Source: Leptodontidium sp. MPI-SDFR-AT-0119
Lineage: Eukaryota > Ascomycota > Leotiomycetes > Helotiales > Leptodontidiaceae
Reading direction: 5' to 3'
Length of the DNA stretch: 64,000 nt
Assembly: GCA_020726505.1 (NCBI GenBank)
Contig: JAHLEZ010000003.1
Span: 2,790,001-2,854,000, forward strand
The position numbers and the translations under genes are program-made. The notes under the pieces were generated by a model. It searched no databases and was not told the DNA's origin. It saw nothing but the letters and a program-made list of their open reading frames with translations. This document shows, one piece after another, positions 1 to 10,040 of this stretch (positions within the stretch are counted from its first letter, which is position 1; the number at the start of each line of letters is the position of its first letter).

Positions 1-2072
1 GCAAGATGATCTTTCGGCCGTGTTGACACAATTGATCGCAGATTGAGGTTCAAAACCCTATCGACTTCATTTTTTGGTTATATGGACGATGATAACGGTG
101 CTGGTTGGGAGTACAACAGATTATCAACCAGGGTCAGATGTTGCCCCCCAAATATATCGAGCGACTTGCAGAAGTGAAAGATAGAGGGTTTGCTGTATTG
201 CACCATAAAGATGCAATCGCAATGATCAGTTTGTGAGATATGACTAAGTGTGCTGCTGATGTATGGCCGAAGTGGGATGTGCAGATTCGATCTGTCTAGC
301 TGCTGTTGAAATATGGTAACCCGGTCGTTGGAACAACAGGTTGCACAGCCTAACCGTTCATAGAAGGGCTTGCATGAGGGAGGGAGCTTACAGCTTTCTT
401 GAAGAATCTTCAGCGGCCGAACACCACACTTCTTAGACTTACTACGGGCCGTGCCTCCCATTCCGTTGAAGCTGTCACTTTTGGAGTGGGCCGTGTGATA
501 GCTCTTGTCCACTCACAGAATGAGGTGTAGTCGCCGAGCTGTAGCTTTGAACGGATGTCCGAATTTTCTGATGCTTTCTTGATAATATTCCTGTTTCAAA
601 TCGCCTATTGCTGTATGTTGTTGGCCCCCAAACTGGAACTACTGGTATTCGAATGGCAGAGTTGATATTGATCCTTGTGCTGAACCGTGGGAGAAAACAA
701 GGTGCTGATGGCAGGACCTAGAACGGGAAGATCTGGAATCTTATGACTGGATAATATCTGCGGGTTATCTTAATCGTATGTGTGCTGCTGGTGCCTATTG
801 CCTGACCTAATGGTCGATACGTGAGCGGCCGAGGTGATTGTGTAACAGGAGGTTACATTCTGTGGGGTATAATGCTACTGCACAGGACAACACGAGGAGT
901 CGGGATGGAGGCCTGCATAGTGCAGGGTGGGCTAAGCCAAGCCATGTTTCTCCTGTGGATCGTAAAGAGCCGGCATATGTATGCTCAAAACGTTATCCGG
1001 CGAAGCCATGGAGAGTTGTTGCTTTTTCTCATCGAACTTTGACTCCGTTTGGTGCGCGGAAGTCGGAGATGCCTCCGACAGGGAGACGGCTGAAGGATGT
1101 TGCATATGCAGAGAAATTCGATAATTAGAGTGCCAGAAGAGAAAATCGTTGGAAGGCGAGCTATTCCTTGTATTTTAGAATGTTTGTAACGAATGGAAGA
1201 GAAGAAAGAGCGGAGACGCGCTGGCTGCGTTTTTAAGTGGTGGGAGTCCTCCAACAGGCCAGACTCAAAGGCGGATAGAAGGACTGAAGCAAACATTACG
1301 AAGACCAACTACGATGTGAATAAATAGAAAGGAATGCCCAGAGAATTGAAAGTTACCAGGCCTACCTCCTCAAACTTGGGATGAGTTCAATGGGTGATTG
1401 GTATAAAGTTACTCACGTGATGTTTGGATTGTCCCCTTTTCTAAGCGAGAATCCACCTTCCAGTGCAATGCATGCTTCATTTATATCGTTCCGTACTCAA
1501 ACTAGGTTAACATGGAATCTTTCCGATGAGGTACAGAGGGGTGACACGAGTATCTATCATCGAAGGGCGGAAGGTTTTCCAACTGACGGGCCAAAGCATG
1601 TATGGGCTTCGGACTTACTTCCCGATTCCCGGTGGCTGACCAGCTTGAGCCAACTCAGGTTGCATCTATTCCCTCTAATTGCTGAGAGGATAGAACCTGC
1701 TGCTGTATAATACTAGCGCCTTGGTACTTGGCTAGATACATTGAGCCAATGATACTATCCATACCACGTCCGAAGAGTCTTGGGAGTAATCCGTATGCGA
1801 GATTGACTCCATAAACCCATCCACACCCAATCACTCAGTATTATCACTCTTTAGACACCTCTTCGCCCTCTTTCAAGCTCTAACATTTCGACTCCTCTTC
1901 TTCCCCCTCTTGGTATTTCAATTTTCCTCGATGCCCCAACTTCTTTTTAGTCAACGTGTCAACACCTTCAATTTGGGTCTTGACGGGCAATTTGACCTAG
2001 GATATGTGGGAACTGGACAGATTTCTACAACGTCCCAAGCCCTTCCAAGTTTAACGTGCGCAAGACGCCAAA
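1..2072. other. No gene recognised
   Basis: Open frames of up to about 150 codons exist on both strands here, but their translations show no domain, signal peptide or family resemblance, and they lack convincing splice partners. The stretch could hold UTRs of a gene outside the window or a non-coding transcript. Nothing supports a coding call. Confidence 0.5.
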
Positions 2073-3119
2073 TCAAGGATCCAAAAGAGCCTGAATTCCA
2101 TACTTCATCACAACCCTCTTATTCTCTTCCCACTCAACCCAGGCCATACCCTGCAACAAACAATCCGCCAAATCATCCAACTTTCCCATCTTCTCCTCTA
2201 CATCCCCTTCCCCCTTCCCAGCCTTCTTCCTCCCACCAGGGACCCTATCCCATTTCTCTACATACCGTCTCGCCATCTCCTTCACCCCGTCATTGCCCAA
2301 CCCCACCACATCTCTACTCTCCAGCCAACTCCTTACTAAATCGATTTTCGCCCCTTTATTCTTAATCTTTGCACTTGCACTTTTCCGCACTTTCTTCCTT
2401 CCCTTCCCTATTTTTCCACCCTCTCCTGTCTCACCAGCCAAAACCTCCTCCACCTCCTCACCAACCCAAAATGGCCCAACTTTCCCAGGCAAAACACTCC
2501 TCACACTCCCCTCCCAAAGCCCCTCGGCCTTCAACGTACAAAGCACCGCATAAAGTATACTCTCAAACATATTCACCCTCACCGTCCACTCCAATATATG
2601 ACTCGAGCCCATACTTCTAAAGCGCTGGCGCTCTATCAGAACATGCGTCGGTTTCGCAGGGAGAAGTTGGGTGCGTAGAAGCGAGTACGCGGTCTGCGAG
2701 AGCGTCGCGGGATCGAATGCTTCTTTGGCCGCTGGGACAGTGGTGGTTAACCCCTCGATGTCGCCCGTGGGTGTTGCAATCGGTGGGCTGGATACAGCAA
2801 GTCGATGCCACGCCAGGATTGATGGTAATGCCCCTTTCACACTCTTCCCCCTCCCACCAACCGCACCAGGACGCACCATAGACCGCGTCGGTACATCAAG
2901 AATACAGTACGCTAGATTCCTAATGCCCATATCTATACTCAGTATCCTGACATTCTTCCCGGCCCTACTCTTTGAAATATCCTCGCTTTGGGTTTGCTCG
3001 ATTTCATCTTGGAGACGTTGAATGAGGATCGGCTTTGTCCCGGATGTTGAAATGCCGCATTTGAAGGCTAATTGTTTTAGTTGGGCGAGTTTGAGGGTGC
3101 TTGGGATCGTGAGGGGCAT
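2073..3119 (-). CDS. CCE1: Mitochondrial Holliday junction resolvase (Cce1/Ydc2 family)
   Basis: A 348-aa single-exon gene, ATG at 3119. Residues 1-40 look like a SAP-type DNA-binding helix pair (LAQLKQLAFKCGISTSGTKP). The RNase H-like resolvase core starts with ILSIDMGIRNLAYCILD, where D63 is the first metal ligand. It continues with HVLIERQRFRS (E163) and ends with the acidic helix KLDDLADCLLQG (D315, D316, D319). These three acidic clusters are the usual catalytic set of Cce1/Ydc2 enzymes, which cleave four-way junctions in mitochondrial DNA and help segregate nucleoids. Residues 225-260 form a Lys/Gly-rich insertion. No strong mitochondrial presequence is visible, so the real start or an unseen 5' exon may differ. 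The family call is firm; the organelle is inferred from yeast relatives. Confidence 0.9.
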   Translation of the reverse strand: MPLTIPSTLKLAQLKQLAFKCGISTSGTKPILIQRLQDEIEQTQSEDISKSRAGKNVRILSIDMGIRNLAYCILDVPTRSMVRPGAVGGRGKSVKGALPSILAWHRLAVSSPPIATPTGDIEGLTTTVPAAKEAFDPATLSQTAYSLLRTQLLPAKPTHVLIERQRFRSMGSSHILEWTVRVNMFESILYAVLCTLKAEGLWEGSVRSVLPGKVGPFWVGEEVEEVLAGETGEGGKIGKGRKKVRKSASAKIKNKGAKIDLVRSWLESRDVVGLGNDGVKEMARRYVEKWDRVPGGRKKAGKGEGDVEEKMGKLDDLADCLLQGMAWVEWEENKRVVMKYGIQALLDP

Positions 3120-3619
3120 TTAATTGTGTCTTTGCTCTTGGGTGAGGGAGGTGGATGGATTCGGAGTTGAGGGAGCAAGTGAGACACGAGCGTGTCGCGA
3201 GGCTGGAGTGGATCATGCAAGGCTGACGAGGCTGAGGTTTAGAGATCTCGAGATTGTATCTGGGAAGACATTACATAAGGGCATGAGGTTGAGAAGTGGA
3301 CTGTTGTTCATTGAGGCATTCTAATATGTCTTACATTTGCAGACGTGTAGAAGTCCTTCTTGGCTTCTGCACATTGAAGTTGTTCAATGTCATTATCATC
3401 AGAATGTCTAAATATCATAAGAGAGAAATCGTCCCTACTTTAGATTCCACAATAAATTGATCTGATGCTGCATGATATTTTGATTCTTCGTATTTCTCAA
3501 CTAGCTGCGTTGTTTCCAATTCCCATTCTTTTAGAGTCAGACAAGTCTACCGATTAAACCCCAGACATCACTCAGTACAAGGACTTAGTCTCAAAAATAA
3601 ACATTCATACTTTACCAAC
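3120..3619. other. Intergenic, CCE1 upstream / thiolase downstream
   Basis: About 500 bp between two minus-strand genes. It must hold the promoter and 5' leader of the resolvase gene and the 3' end of the thiolase gene. No further coding or structured feature is seen. Confidence 0.5.
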
Positions 3620-4882
3620 CTATTCCCTAACGAACAAACCAGCCATTCCCATACCCGTCCCGATACACATAGAAACAACACCAGTCTCTAAACCCTGCCT
3701 CTCCATCTCCGGCAACAAGCCAGCCAGCATCCTCGCACCCGTAGCACCAAGAGGATGACCTAATGCAATTGCACCACCCTTAGGATTGACCCTTCCCTCT
3801 TCCAACCTCTTCTCTAAGCCAAGCTCTCTCAAACAATAGATAGCCTGACTAGCAAACGCCTCATTGATCTCCCACAATCCAACATCCTCCGTCTTCAGCC
3901 CGGTATACTCCAACAACTTTGGAATGGCAATCGCAGGTCCAATACCCATCTCATCCGGTCTACAACCCGCAACTTGTGTCCCAGCCCATCGTCCAATAAT
4001 TGAAGATGTGAGCCCCAATTCCGTCGCTGTACTCCTGCGCATCAAGAGAGTCGCAGCCGCACCATCCGATATCTGCGACGAATTTCCAGCCGTCGACGTC
4101 CCGTTCTCCTTGAATGCCGGCTTCAGCTTCTGCATGCCCTCTATGCTAGCATTCGCTCTTATCCCATCATCCTTCGTGACTGTGACTTGTTGCACATCTC
4201 CCACCTTCTCCCCCTTCTTGTCAACCTCTTGATATTGTGTATGAACCGGCACGATCTCCTTGTCGAACCAACCCTCCTGCTGAGCTTTCAAGGCTTTCTG
4301 ATGAGACGCCACAGCGAAGGCATCTTGATCCGCGCGATTAACGCCATATCTCTCGGCTACATTCTCGCTCGTCAATCCCATGGGCATTATACAATCCCTA
4401 GCATCCTTGACCTCGCTTTTCTTCAACTCCGGCCAAAGGACCGTGGGAATAGCTTTTGACCCGTAATTCCTCGTCATGCTCTCCATTCCCGCGCCAATTC
4501 CCACATTAATCATGCCCATAGCGATCTGATGCGAGACATTCGTTATAGCACTCAACCCAGAGCTGCAAGCTCGATTGACTGTATAGAAGGATGTGGTGGT
4601 CGGCATTCCGATGTGGTTCATAGCCATACGTCCTGCTTTCGAGCCGCCTAATTCGGACAGCACGACACCCACACCGACATCTTGGATGAGTGCTGGGTCG
4701 AGATTGGGGTTTGCGTCGAGGGTTGCGCGGAGGACGGTGGCGAGCAATTCTTCGGGGTAGGCATCTTTGAGATGGCCTTTGTACGAGCGGGTTATGGGTG
4801 TGCGGAGGGAAGAGAGGATAACGATGTCGTTTGCCTCTTTTTTGAGGATGTTTGAAAGGCCTTTACGGACTGGGTTCGCCAT
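3620..4882 (-). CDS. Acetyl-CoA C-acyltransferase (3-ketoacyl-CoA thiolase type)
   Basis: A 420-aa intronless thiolase, ATG at 4882. It has every catalytic element: nucleophile C106 in NRACSSGLSAI, the NEAFA motif (N340), H376 in GHPLGATGARM, and the acid/base C406 in CIGTGMGMA. The family cleaves 3-ketoacyl-CoA with CoA to acetyl-CoA plus a shortened acyl-CoA. The N-terminus (RKGLSNILKK) does not fit a clear PTS2 and the C-terminus (FVRE) is not a PTS1, so peroxisomal import is not evident. The gene is divergent from a carboxymuconate cyclase gene, with start codons 581 bp apart. Because the last beta-ketoadipate step is a thiolase reaction (3-oxoadipyl-CoA to succinyl-CoA plus acetyl-CoA), that role is a reasonable inference; beta-oxidation is the alternative. 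Confidence 0.92.
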   Translation of the reverse strand: MANPVRKGLSNILKKEANDIVILSSLRTPITRSYKGHLKDAYPEELLATVLRATLDANPNLDPALIQDVGVGVVLSELGGSKAGRMAMNHIGMPTTTSFYTVNRACSSGLSAITNVSHQIAMGMINVGIGAGMESMTRNYGSKAIPTVLWPELKKSEVKDARDCIMPMGLTSENVAERYGVNRADQDAFAVASHQKALKAQQEGWFDKEIVPVHTQYQEVDKKGEKVGDVQQVTVTKDDGIRANASIEGMQKLKPAFKENGTSTAGNSSQISDGAAATLLMRRSTATELGLTSSIIGRWAGTQVAGCRPDEMGIGPAIAIPKLLEYTGLKTEDVGLWEINEAFASQAIYCLRELGLEKRLEEGRVNPKGGAIALGHPLGATGARMLAGLLPEMERQGLETGVVSMCIGTGMGMAGLFVRE

Positions 4883-5463
4883 TCTGGTGGAATAGAATTG
4901 TCAATTGGTTTTGGGATTTGAGGTCCAAGCTCGGGGAGGGGGTTCGAGATGGCAGATAGCTAGAAATGTGCAGTGTAGATTGGTACACAGTAAATTGAGA
5001 GCAGGGTCAAGAGACAATATACAGTAAAGAAAGAGGGCAAAATAAAATAAGGAAGAACAAAGCAAAGAAAACATTCGTATCGTGAGACCTCGAGCTTTTG
5101 TTGACGCACCGCCTCTCAAGCTCTCACAGCATCCGAGGGATGTCCCGTCTCAAGCTTCCGAGCCGGCTAAAGACTTACCCAGACCATTATCCTCCCCCCA
5201 GACTTCAACCCCACCTCGCTTAACTCCCCCTTTCACATCCCGCTCTCCTCTCCCTCTCATCTCATTTGATTCTAGATCTCAGAGTTCATGCTTTCTCTTC
5301 TAAGTTTTCTCGAGTCACTCAAGTGAAAAAACACATGAAGAGTGTCCTCTCCAAGCATCAATTTCGGAGTATATCTACACTACCCTCGCCAATTGGATAT
5401 CTCGGTTCATCACGACCGTCAATTACCCCTCCTTCACTTCTTCCTAAGCTTCAAACAAGAGGA
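4883..5463. promoter_or_regulatory. Shared divergent promoter of thiolase and muconate cyclase
   Basis: 581 bp separate the two start codons. The cyclase side is strongly CT-rich (about 5200-5275), common in fungal promoters. A CCGAGG hexamer at 5133-5138 matches the core bound by FarA/FarB/CTF1 fatty-acid regulators, but one copy can occur by chance. A 12-codon upstream ORF starts at 5288 and stops at 5326 before the cyclase start, and an in-frame upstream ATG lies at 5335. Confidence 0.5.
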
Positions 5464-6923
5464 ATGAAGCACCATTTGATGGTGGGGACATGGACACCCC
5501 CAGGAGCAATTTTTACATTCGAATTCGACGATGAGAGTTTGAGTCTGAATATGATAAAACGGACTGAGATAAATCAAGACGAGCCGATCTCGTGGATGAC
5601 TTTTGATGTGAGTTTCTTCATTTTCCGTATCCGGCTCCTGAGCCAGGACGGATCTGTTCTGAGGGGCTACAAGAACCACAGAAAATGGCTAACGAATTTG
5701 GATAGCATGCAAAGAAAAACATCTATGGAGCAGCCATGAAGAAATGGTCTAGTTTCTCAGTCAAAAGCCCAACAGAAATCGTCCATGAAGCATCTCATCC
5801 CATGACTCATGAACGTATGTTCACTCTTCCTTATATTGACTCACATGACTTTTTCACCACCCTCTCCTCTCCTCAAATCCAATACAAACAAACATATCTA
5901 ACACTCCCTAGCCGAAGCCTCAAGTCCCTCCACTAATACCCGCGCTATCTTCGTCTTAGCAGCTCATCAACCCCCCTACGCTGTCTACGGAAACCCCTTC
6001 TACAACCACGCCGGGCACGGCAACGTATTCTCCGTAACGCCCTCAGGCGCTCTCTCAACCAACATCCAGAACTACCCGTACTCCCCCAAAACCGGTATCC
6101 ACGGGATGGTATTCGATCCCACCGAGACCTACCTATACTCGGCCGATCTCCGTGCCAACAAGATCTGGACGCATCGGAAGGGAGTGGATGGTCAGTTAAG
6201 TCTGGTGGGATGTGTAGATGCGCCTGATCCTGGTGATCATCCTAGATGGGTTGCATTGAATGGTGCTTATCTTTATGTTTTGATGGAGGCTGGGAATAGG
6301 TTGGCTGTGTATGTTATTGACGAGCAGACGAAATGTCCTGTGTTTACGCAGATCACATATCCGTTGATTCCACCTGGTACGTTTCCCGTTCTCTCGCTTG
6401 CTTCCATCAAACTCCAAACTCCTAAATTTCATATTTTAAATTTCAAATTTCAAATCCCAAACTCCAAACACTAGAATCAGCCAACCCCGAAACTCCATCT
6501 TTGAGAGACCGCTTTTCTTCCAATACTTTATTCAGATGAGACGAAATGCTGAACACCAACACAGGCATCCCAAACGCCAAAACCATGTACCGCTCCGACG
6601 TCTGCACCCTCTCACACAGCAAGAAATACCTCTACGCCACCTCCCGTGCCAACGCACACAATATAACCGGCTACATCGCCGCCTTCGCCCTCGGTCCTGC
6701 CGGCAACATCGAGCGACAGATCTGTCTCAACCCAACACCGACATCTGGCGGTCACTCCAACGCTGTCAGCCCGTGCGATTGGAGTGATGAGTGGGTTGCT
6801 CTAACGGATGATCAGGAGGGCTGGTTGGAGATCTACAGGTGGAAGGATGAGTTTCTGGGGAGGGTCGCGCATTGTGATGTTAAAGAGCCGGGGTTTGGTA
6901 TGAATGCTATTTGGTATGATTGA
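5464..6923 (+). CDS. CMLE: Carboxy-cis,cis-muconate cyclase (CMLE), beta-propeller lactonase
   Basis: Four exons: 5464-5607, 5706-5814, 5912-6376 and 6541-6923, giving 366 aa, close to the length of the Neurospora enzyme. The spliced product reads HHLMVGTWTPPGAIFTFEF, DEPISWMTFDHAKKNIYGAA, TGIHGMVFDPTETYLYSADL, DAPDPGDHPRWVAL, PTPTSGGHSNAVSP and ends GFGMNAIWYD, all hallmarks of the eukaryotic CMLE family. The enzyme turns 3-carboxy-cis,cis-muconate into 3-carboxymuconolactone in the protocatechuate branch of the beta-ketoadipate pathway. The third intron (6377-6540, 164 nt) is long; its acceptor was placed at 6540 because the AG at 6535 leads to an immediate stop. ATG 5464 matches the usual family start. 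The in-frame ATG at 5335 would add a basic, Ser-rich 43-residue extension. It converges with allantoinase. Confidence 0.93.
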
Positions 6924-7224
6924 GCGGGTGAGATGGAAAGATGAGATGGAATGAGGGGGCAAGGAAATAGGAGAAGAGAGGAATTGCATAGCGTTGTTTG
7001 TATTTGCATTGAAAACATAACTTCGTTAGATGTAGTTCGTGCCTGGATGTTGGTATCCTGGTTGTGTGCCCAGCCCATGAAATGCTCCCCCAATGCAGAT
7101 GCTACCATTGTTACCGGTCCATACCTAGCTCCAAAGCTGACCCCCAGCTCTCGCAGCCACAGCAAAGCGAGTTAAATGAGGCTCACAGGCCCTGATATAA
7201 GCGAATCCCTCTCCAACACAATAT
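6924..7224. other. Intergenic between convergent CMLE and allantoinase
   Basis: 301 bp between two stop codons facing each other. It should hold both 3' UTRs and polyadenylation signals. No coding content is seen. Confidence 0.5.
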
Positions 7225-8901
7225 CTAGGACCTCCTCTTTTCCAATAACAACTTCCCAACCGGAACACCTCCCTTTCCAACAAATCCACCATTCAATCCA
7301 CCCCTCTCAAACACCAAACTCCCTCTAACCCAAGTCTGTTTGACCATCCCAGTCATCGTCTTGCCCTGGTAAGGACTTACCTTATTCCTAAACAACATTT
7401 GCTCTCTCCCCACTACAAACGTAGCCTTGTCATCAAAGACACAGATATCCGCATCCATACCAGGTCTCAACGCACCCTTCCTATGGCTCAAACCAACCTG
7501 CTTAGCCGTGTTAAGCGAGCACAACCTCACGACGTCCAGGATGGAAATGGGAGATTTCGACGTAGGAGCCCGGGCGGTAGCTTCGGTCCAGAGAATAGGC
7601 AGGCCAAGCCCAACAGATGAGATGCCGCCCCAAGAAGCGAAGAAGTCACCACGTTCTTTCTCTTCTGCTTCTTCAGCGCTCAAAATCTCACCGTTGACGC
7701 CCTTGTGGCCGCCTGAACCGCAGCCATGGCCCAGATGCTCGGGGAGGAGTTTGAGTTCTGGTGTACATGGACTGTGATCGCTAACGATGGTTTGAAGGAC
7801 GGAGTCTGGCTTTGAGAGTTCTTCCCAAAGGCCGTCTCGGTTGACTGCATTGCGGATGGGCGGGCAGCATTTGTGTCGTGTGTCTCCGTCTTGGACGTCT
7901 TCTGATGCGAGAGCCAAGTAGTGGAAGCAGGTCTCGGCTGTAATCTTGATACCGCGGTCTCGAGCGGCGCGGAGAATAGGTACACCTTCTAGCGCTGAGA
8001 GATGGACTATGTGGAGGGGTAGGTCGGGGGCGAGGTGGGCGAGTGAGAGGATCTCTTCGATAGCGTAGGTTTCGAATGCTGGTGGGCGGGAGTAGAGGAA
8101 TGTGTTGTAGGATGTGAGGGGTCCTGATGGGTGCATTGGTGGGAGAGATGTTTGGACATCGTCACCTACTGAATCGGTGATAGGTGGGATCATTTCGGCG
8201 TGGAACATGAGCGTTGTTGCTGTATCGGCGAGAGTTGTCATGGCAAGGGCAACATCAGATGAAGAGACGGCAGGGAACTCGTCGACCTAGATCTTTGTTA
8301 GCTATTGGATTACCATCAATATTTGAGAACCTACTCCGCTCTCAATCAAGAATCCCTTGAATCCTCTGACACCAGCTTCAACAAGGGGAAGTAGCTCTTC
8401 AGAGTTTCCAGGAATTATTCCACCATAGAAGCCAACATCAACCCAGCATTGTCCTTGAGCAGCCTTGACTTTCTCTTTCAAGCCATTGACAGTGGTAGTT
8501 GGTGGAATTGCATTTAGTGGCATGTCAATGACAGTCGTCACACCACCAGATGCAGCAGCTCTGGTTCCAGTATTGAATCCTTCCCATTCTGTCCGTCCCG
8601 GCTCATTCAAATGAACGTGAGCATCAACCAGACCTGGAAGAAGCAGCTGAGGTGTATGATCGATATATGTGGTGTTACCTGGGAAACTCGAAGCCGGAAG
8701 TACGGTTGGAAGAATAGAGATGATGGTCCCTGTCTGAGGGGAGATCGTTATTGTTGCTGGTGAAACTACCAAATTGTTTTCTTGGTCGAAAATGACAGCT
8801 CTGGAAGAGACCAGTACCGCAAGTGGGATGTTGGAATCATGAGGAGGAGTATATGCGGGTGTTGGGTAGAATGAAATATCTGGACTCTCATTGCGGGCCA
8901 T
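7225..8901 (-). CDS. DAL1: Allantoinase
   Basis: Two exons on the minus strand, 8335-8901 and 7225-8286, joined ESG|VDEFPAV over a 48-nt GTAGGT..CTAG intron; 542 aa. The start is ATG 8901. The amidohydrolase core shows the metal motif DAHVHLNEPGRTEWEG (H95, H97), the Lys in RGFKGFLIESG (K182, expected to be carbamylated), H218 in LMFHAEMIP, H284 in HIVHLSA, and D359 in SDHSPCTPELK. The EPGRTEWEGF..GTRAAASGGVTT signature separates allantoinase from dihydroorotase and dihydropyrimidinase. It hydrolyses allantoin to allantoate in purine nitrogen recovery. Another gene of this route, ureidoglycolate lyase, lies at 49.5 kb. The C-terminus (KRRS) carries no peroxisomal signal. Confidence 0.93.
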
Positions 8902-10040
8902 GGTGGGCAAGTAGAGGTGGATTTTGAAATAAAAAGTTGGTAGAACGAATCAGAACCCAATTAAGACTATTCCCAAATAAAAATATGTGGTTTTGAAAGT
9001 GAATTGTGCTTATCGGATTGTTGAGGGTTGAGAGAGATAATAAAATGGCCTTGGAACTGGGCTGGCGAAGGAATGAAGAGCGGAAACTTCGTTCTTTCAA
9101 CTTGACGATTCGAGGAGGTTTGAGAAGAACAAAAGAAGAAAGGAAAGTCGGTCAAATTAAATCGACAGCTATGAAATAAAGCCAGCCAGACTTCTAGCCA
9201 GGGTCTTGTGGGGTGCAGCTCCGTATCCACATCTCATCCTATCCTATCCCATCCCATCCCATCCCATCGCATCGATAGACTGGTGAGATGCCACGGCTGC
9301 CGGTGCCCACCAAGAATGGAAGTGCTTATCTCCTATCTCAACAGCCCACCAGCCCACCAACCCATTCGGGTGATGACGGTACGTACCAGGACCAAGTTAG
9401 AACTCACCGGTGTGCTTCAGGCGCAGGAACCGTCCTGCCACTGCTGAAAACAGGCCTATCGCCAGTTTTGGTCAAGTAAGAATCGAATTTCTATCGAGTA
9501 AAGAGAAGTCTAGGCTTGCGGCTACAGCAAGCTAGAAGCCACTGCTCGGCTGGCTGGCTGGTGTTGAGACCCATTCTCATGCCGAAATGTACCTACCGCC
9601 GGAGAGGGTCGGCATCAGGTACAGTCCGTCCTGTAAGGTACATGGCGACAACGTTCGCATCGAGACGTAATAGAAAAACAAATGGGATCCATCTAGAGAT
9701 ATTGTACAACCCTGATTAGGCTGATATAAGCCATGCACGGCGTTCAAAGTGGGTTGGGAGGTGACGAGAAAGGAAGATGGTTGTCGTTGGTGTCAATCCA
9801 GGCGAGATCCGATCCGATGAGTTGGGAGTTAGGGTGGGGGTGAGAGGAGAGCAGGGGAGAGGGGTGGGATTAGCGTTGGGCTTGTCCACTTGCACCTTCG
9901 GCCAATATGAGTCTGGATGACGCATCCAACGATCGACCCATAACTTTATTCGAGGGCCGCCTCGTCTCGAAAGTCCCGGAAAGTAAACACAACTTCAAAC
10001 AACCAATCACTGTTGGCATCTCCAAAAGAAAACCTCCGCC
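8902..10040. other. Divergent intergenic region, allantoinase / RQT4
   Basis: About 1.1 kb between start codons of divergent genes, so it should contain both promoters. Apart from the ATCCC-type microsatellite at 9236-9273 no defined element is recognised. Open frames inside it do not look like proteins. Confidence 0.5.
9236..9273. repeat. (ATCCC)n-like microsatellite
   Basis: About eight units of a degenerate ATCCT/ATCCC/ATCGC pentanucleotide in tandem. It lies in the divergent promoter region upstream of the allantoinase gene. Confidence 0.8.

Noticed and set aside
47..60. tRNA B-box-like GGTTCAAAACC
   Set aside because: No T-stem pairing, no acceptor stem and no A box at the right distance. 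A similar GGTTCGAGA at about 4941 fails in the same way.
78..512. 144-codon frame on the minus strand
   Set aside because: The translation is irregular with scattered Cys/His and no domain or splice partners; it is most likely a chance frame.
1910..2365. Pro/Ser-rich frame on the plus strand
   Set aside because: It is largely antisense to the resolvase gene and its composition is the complement of that coding sequence.
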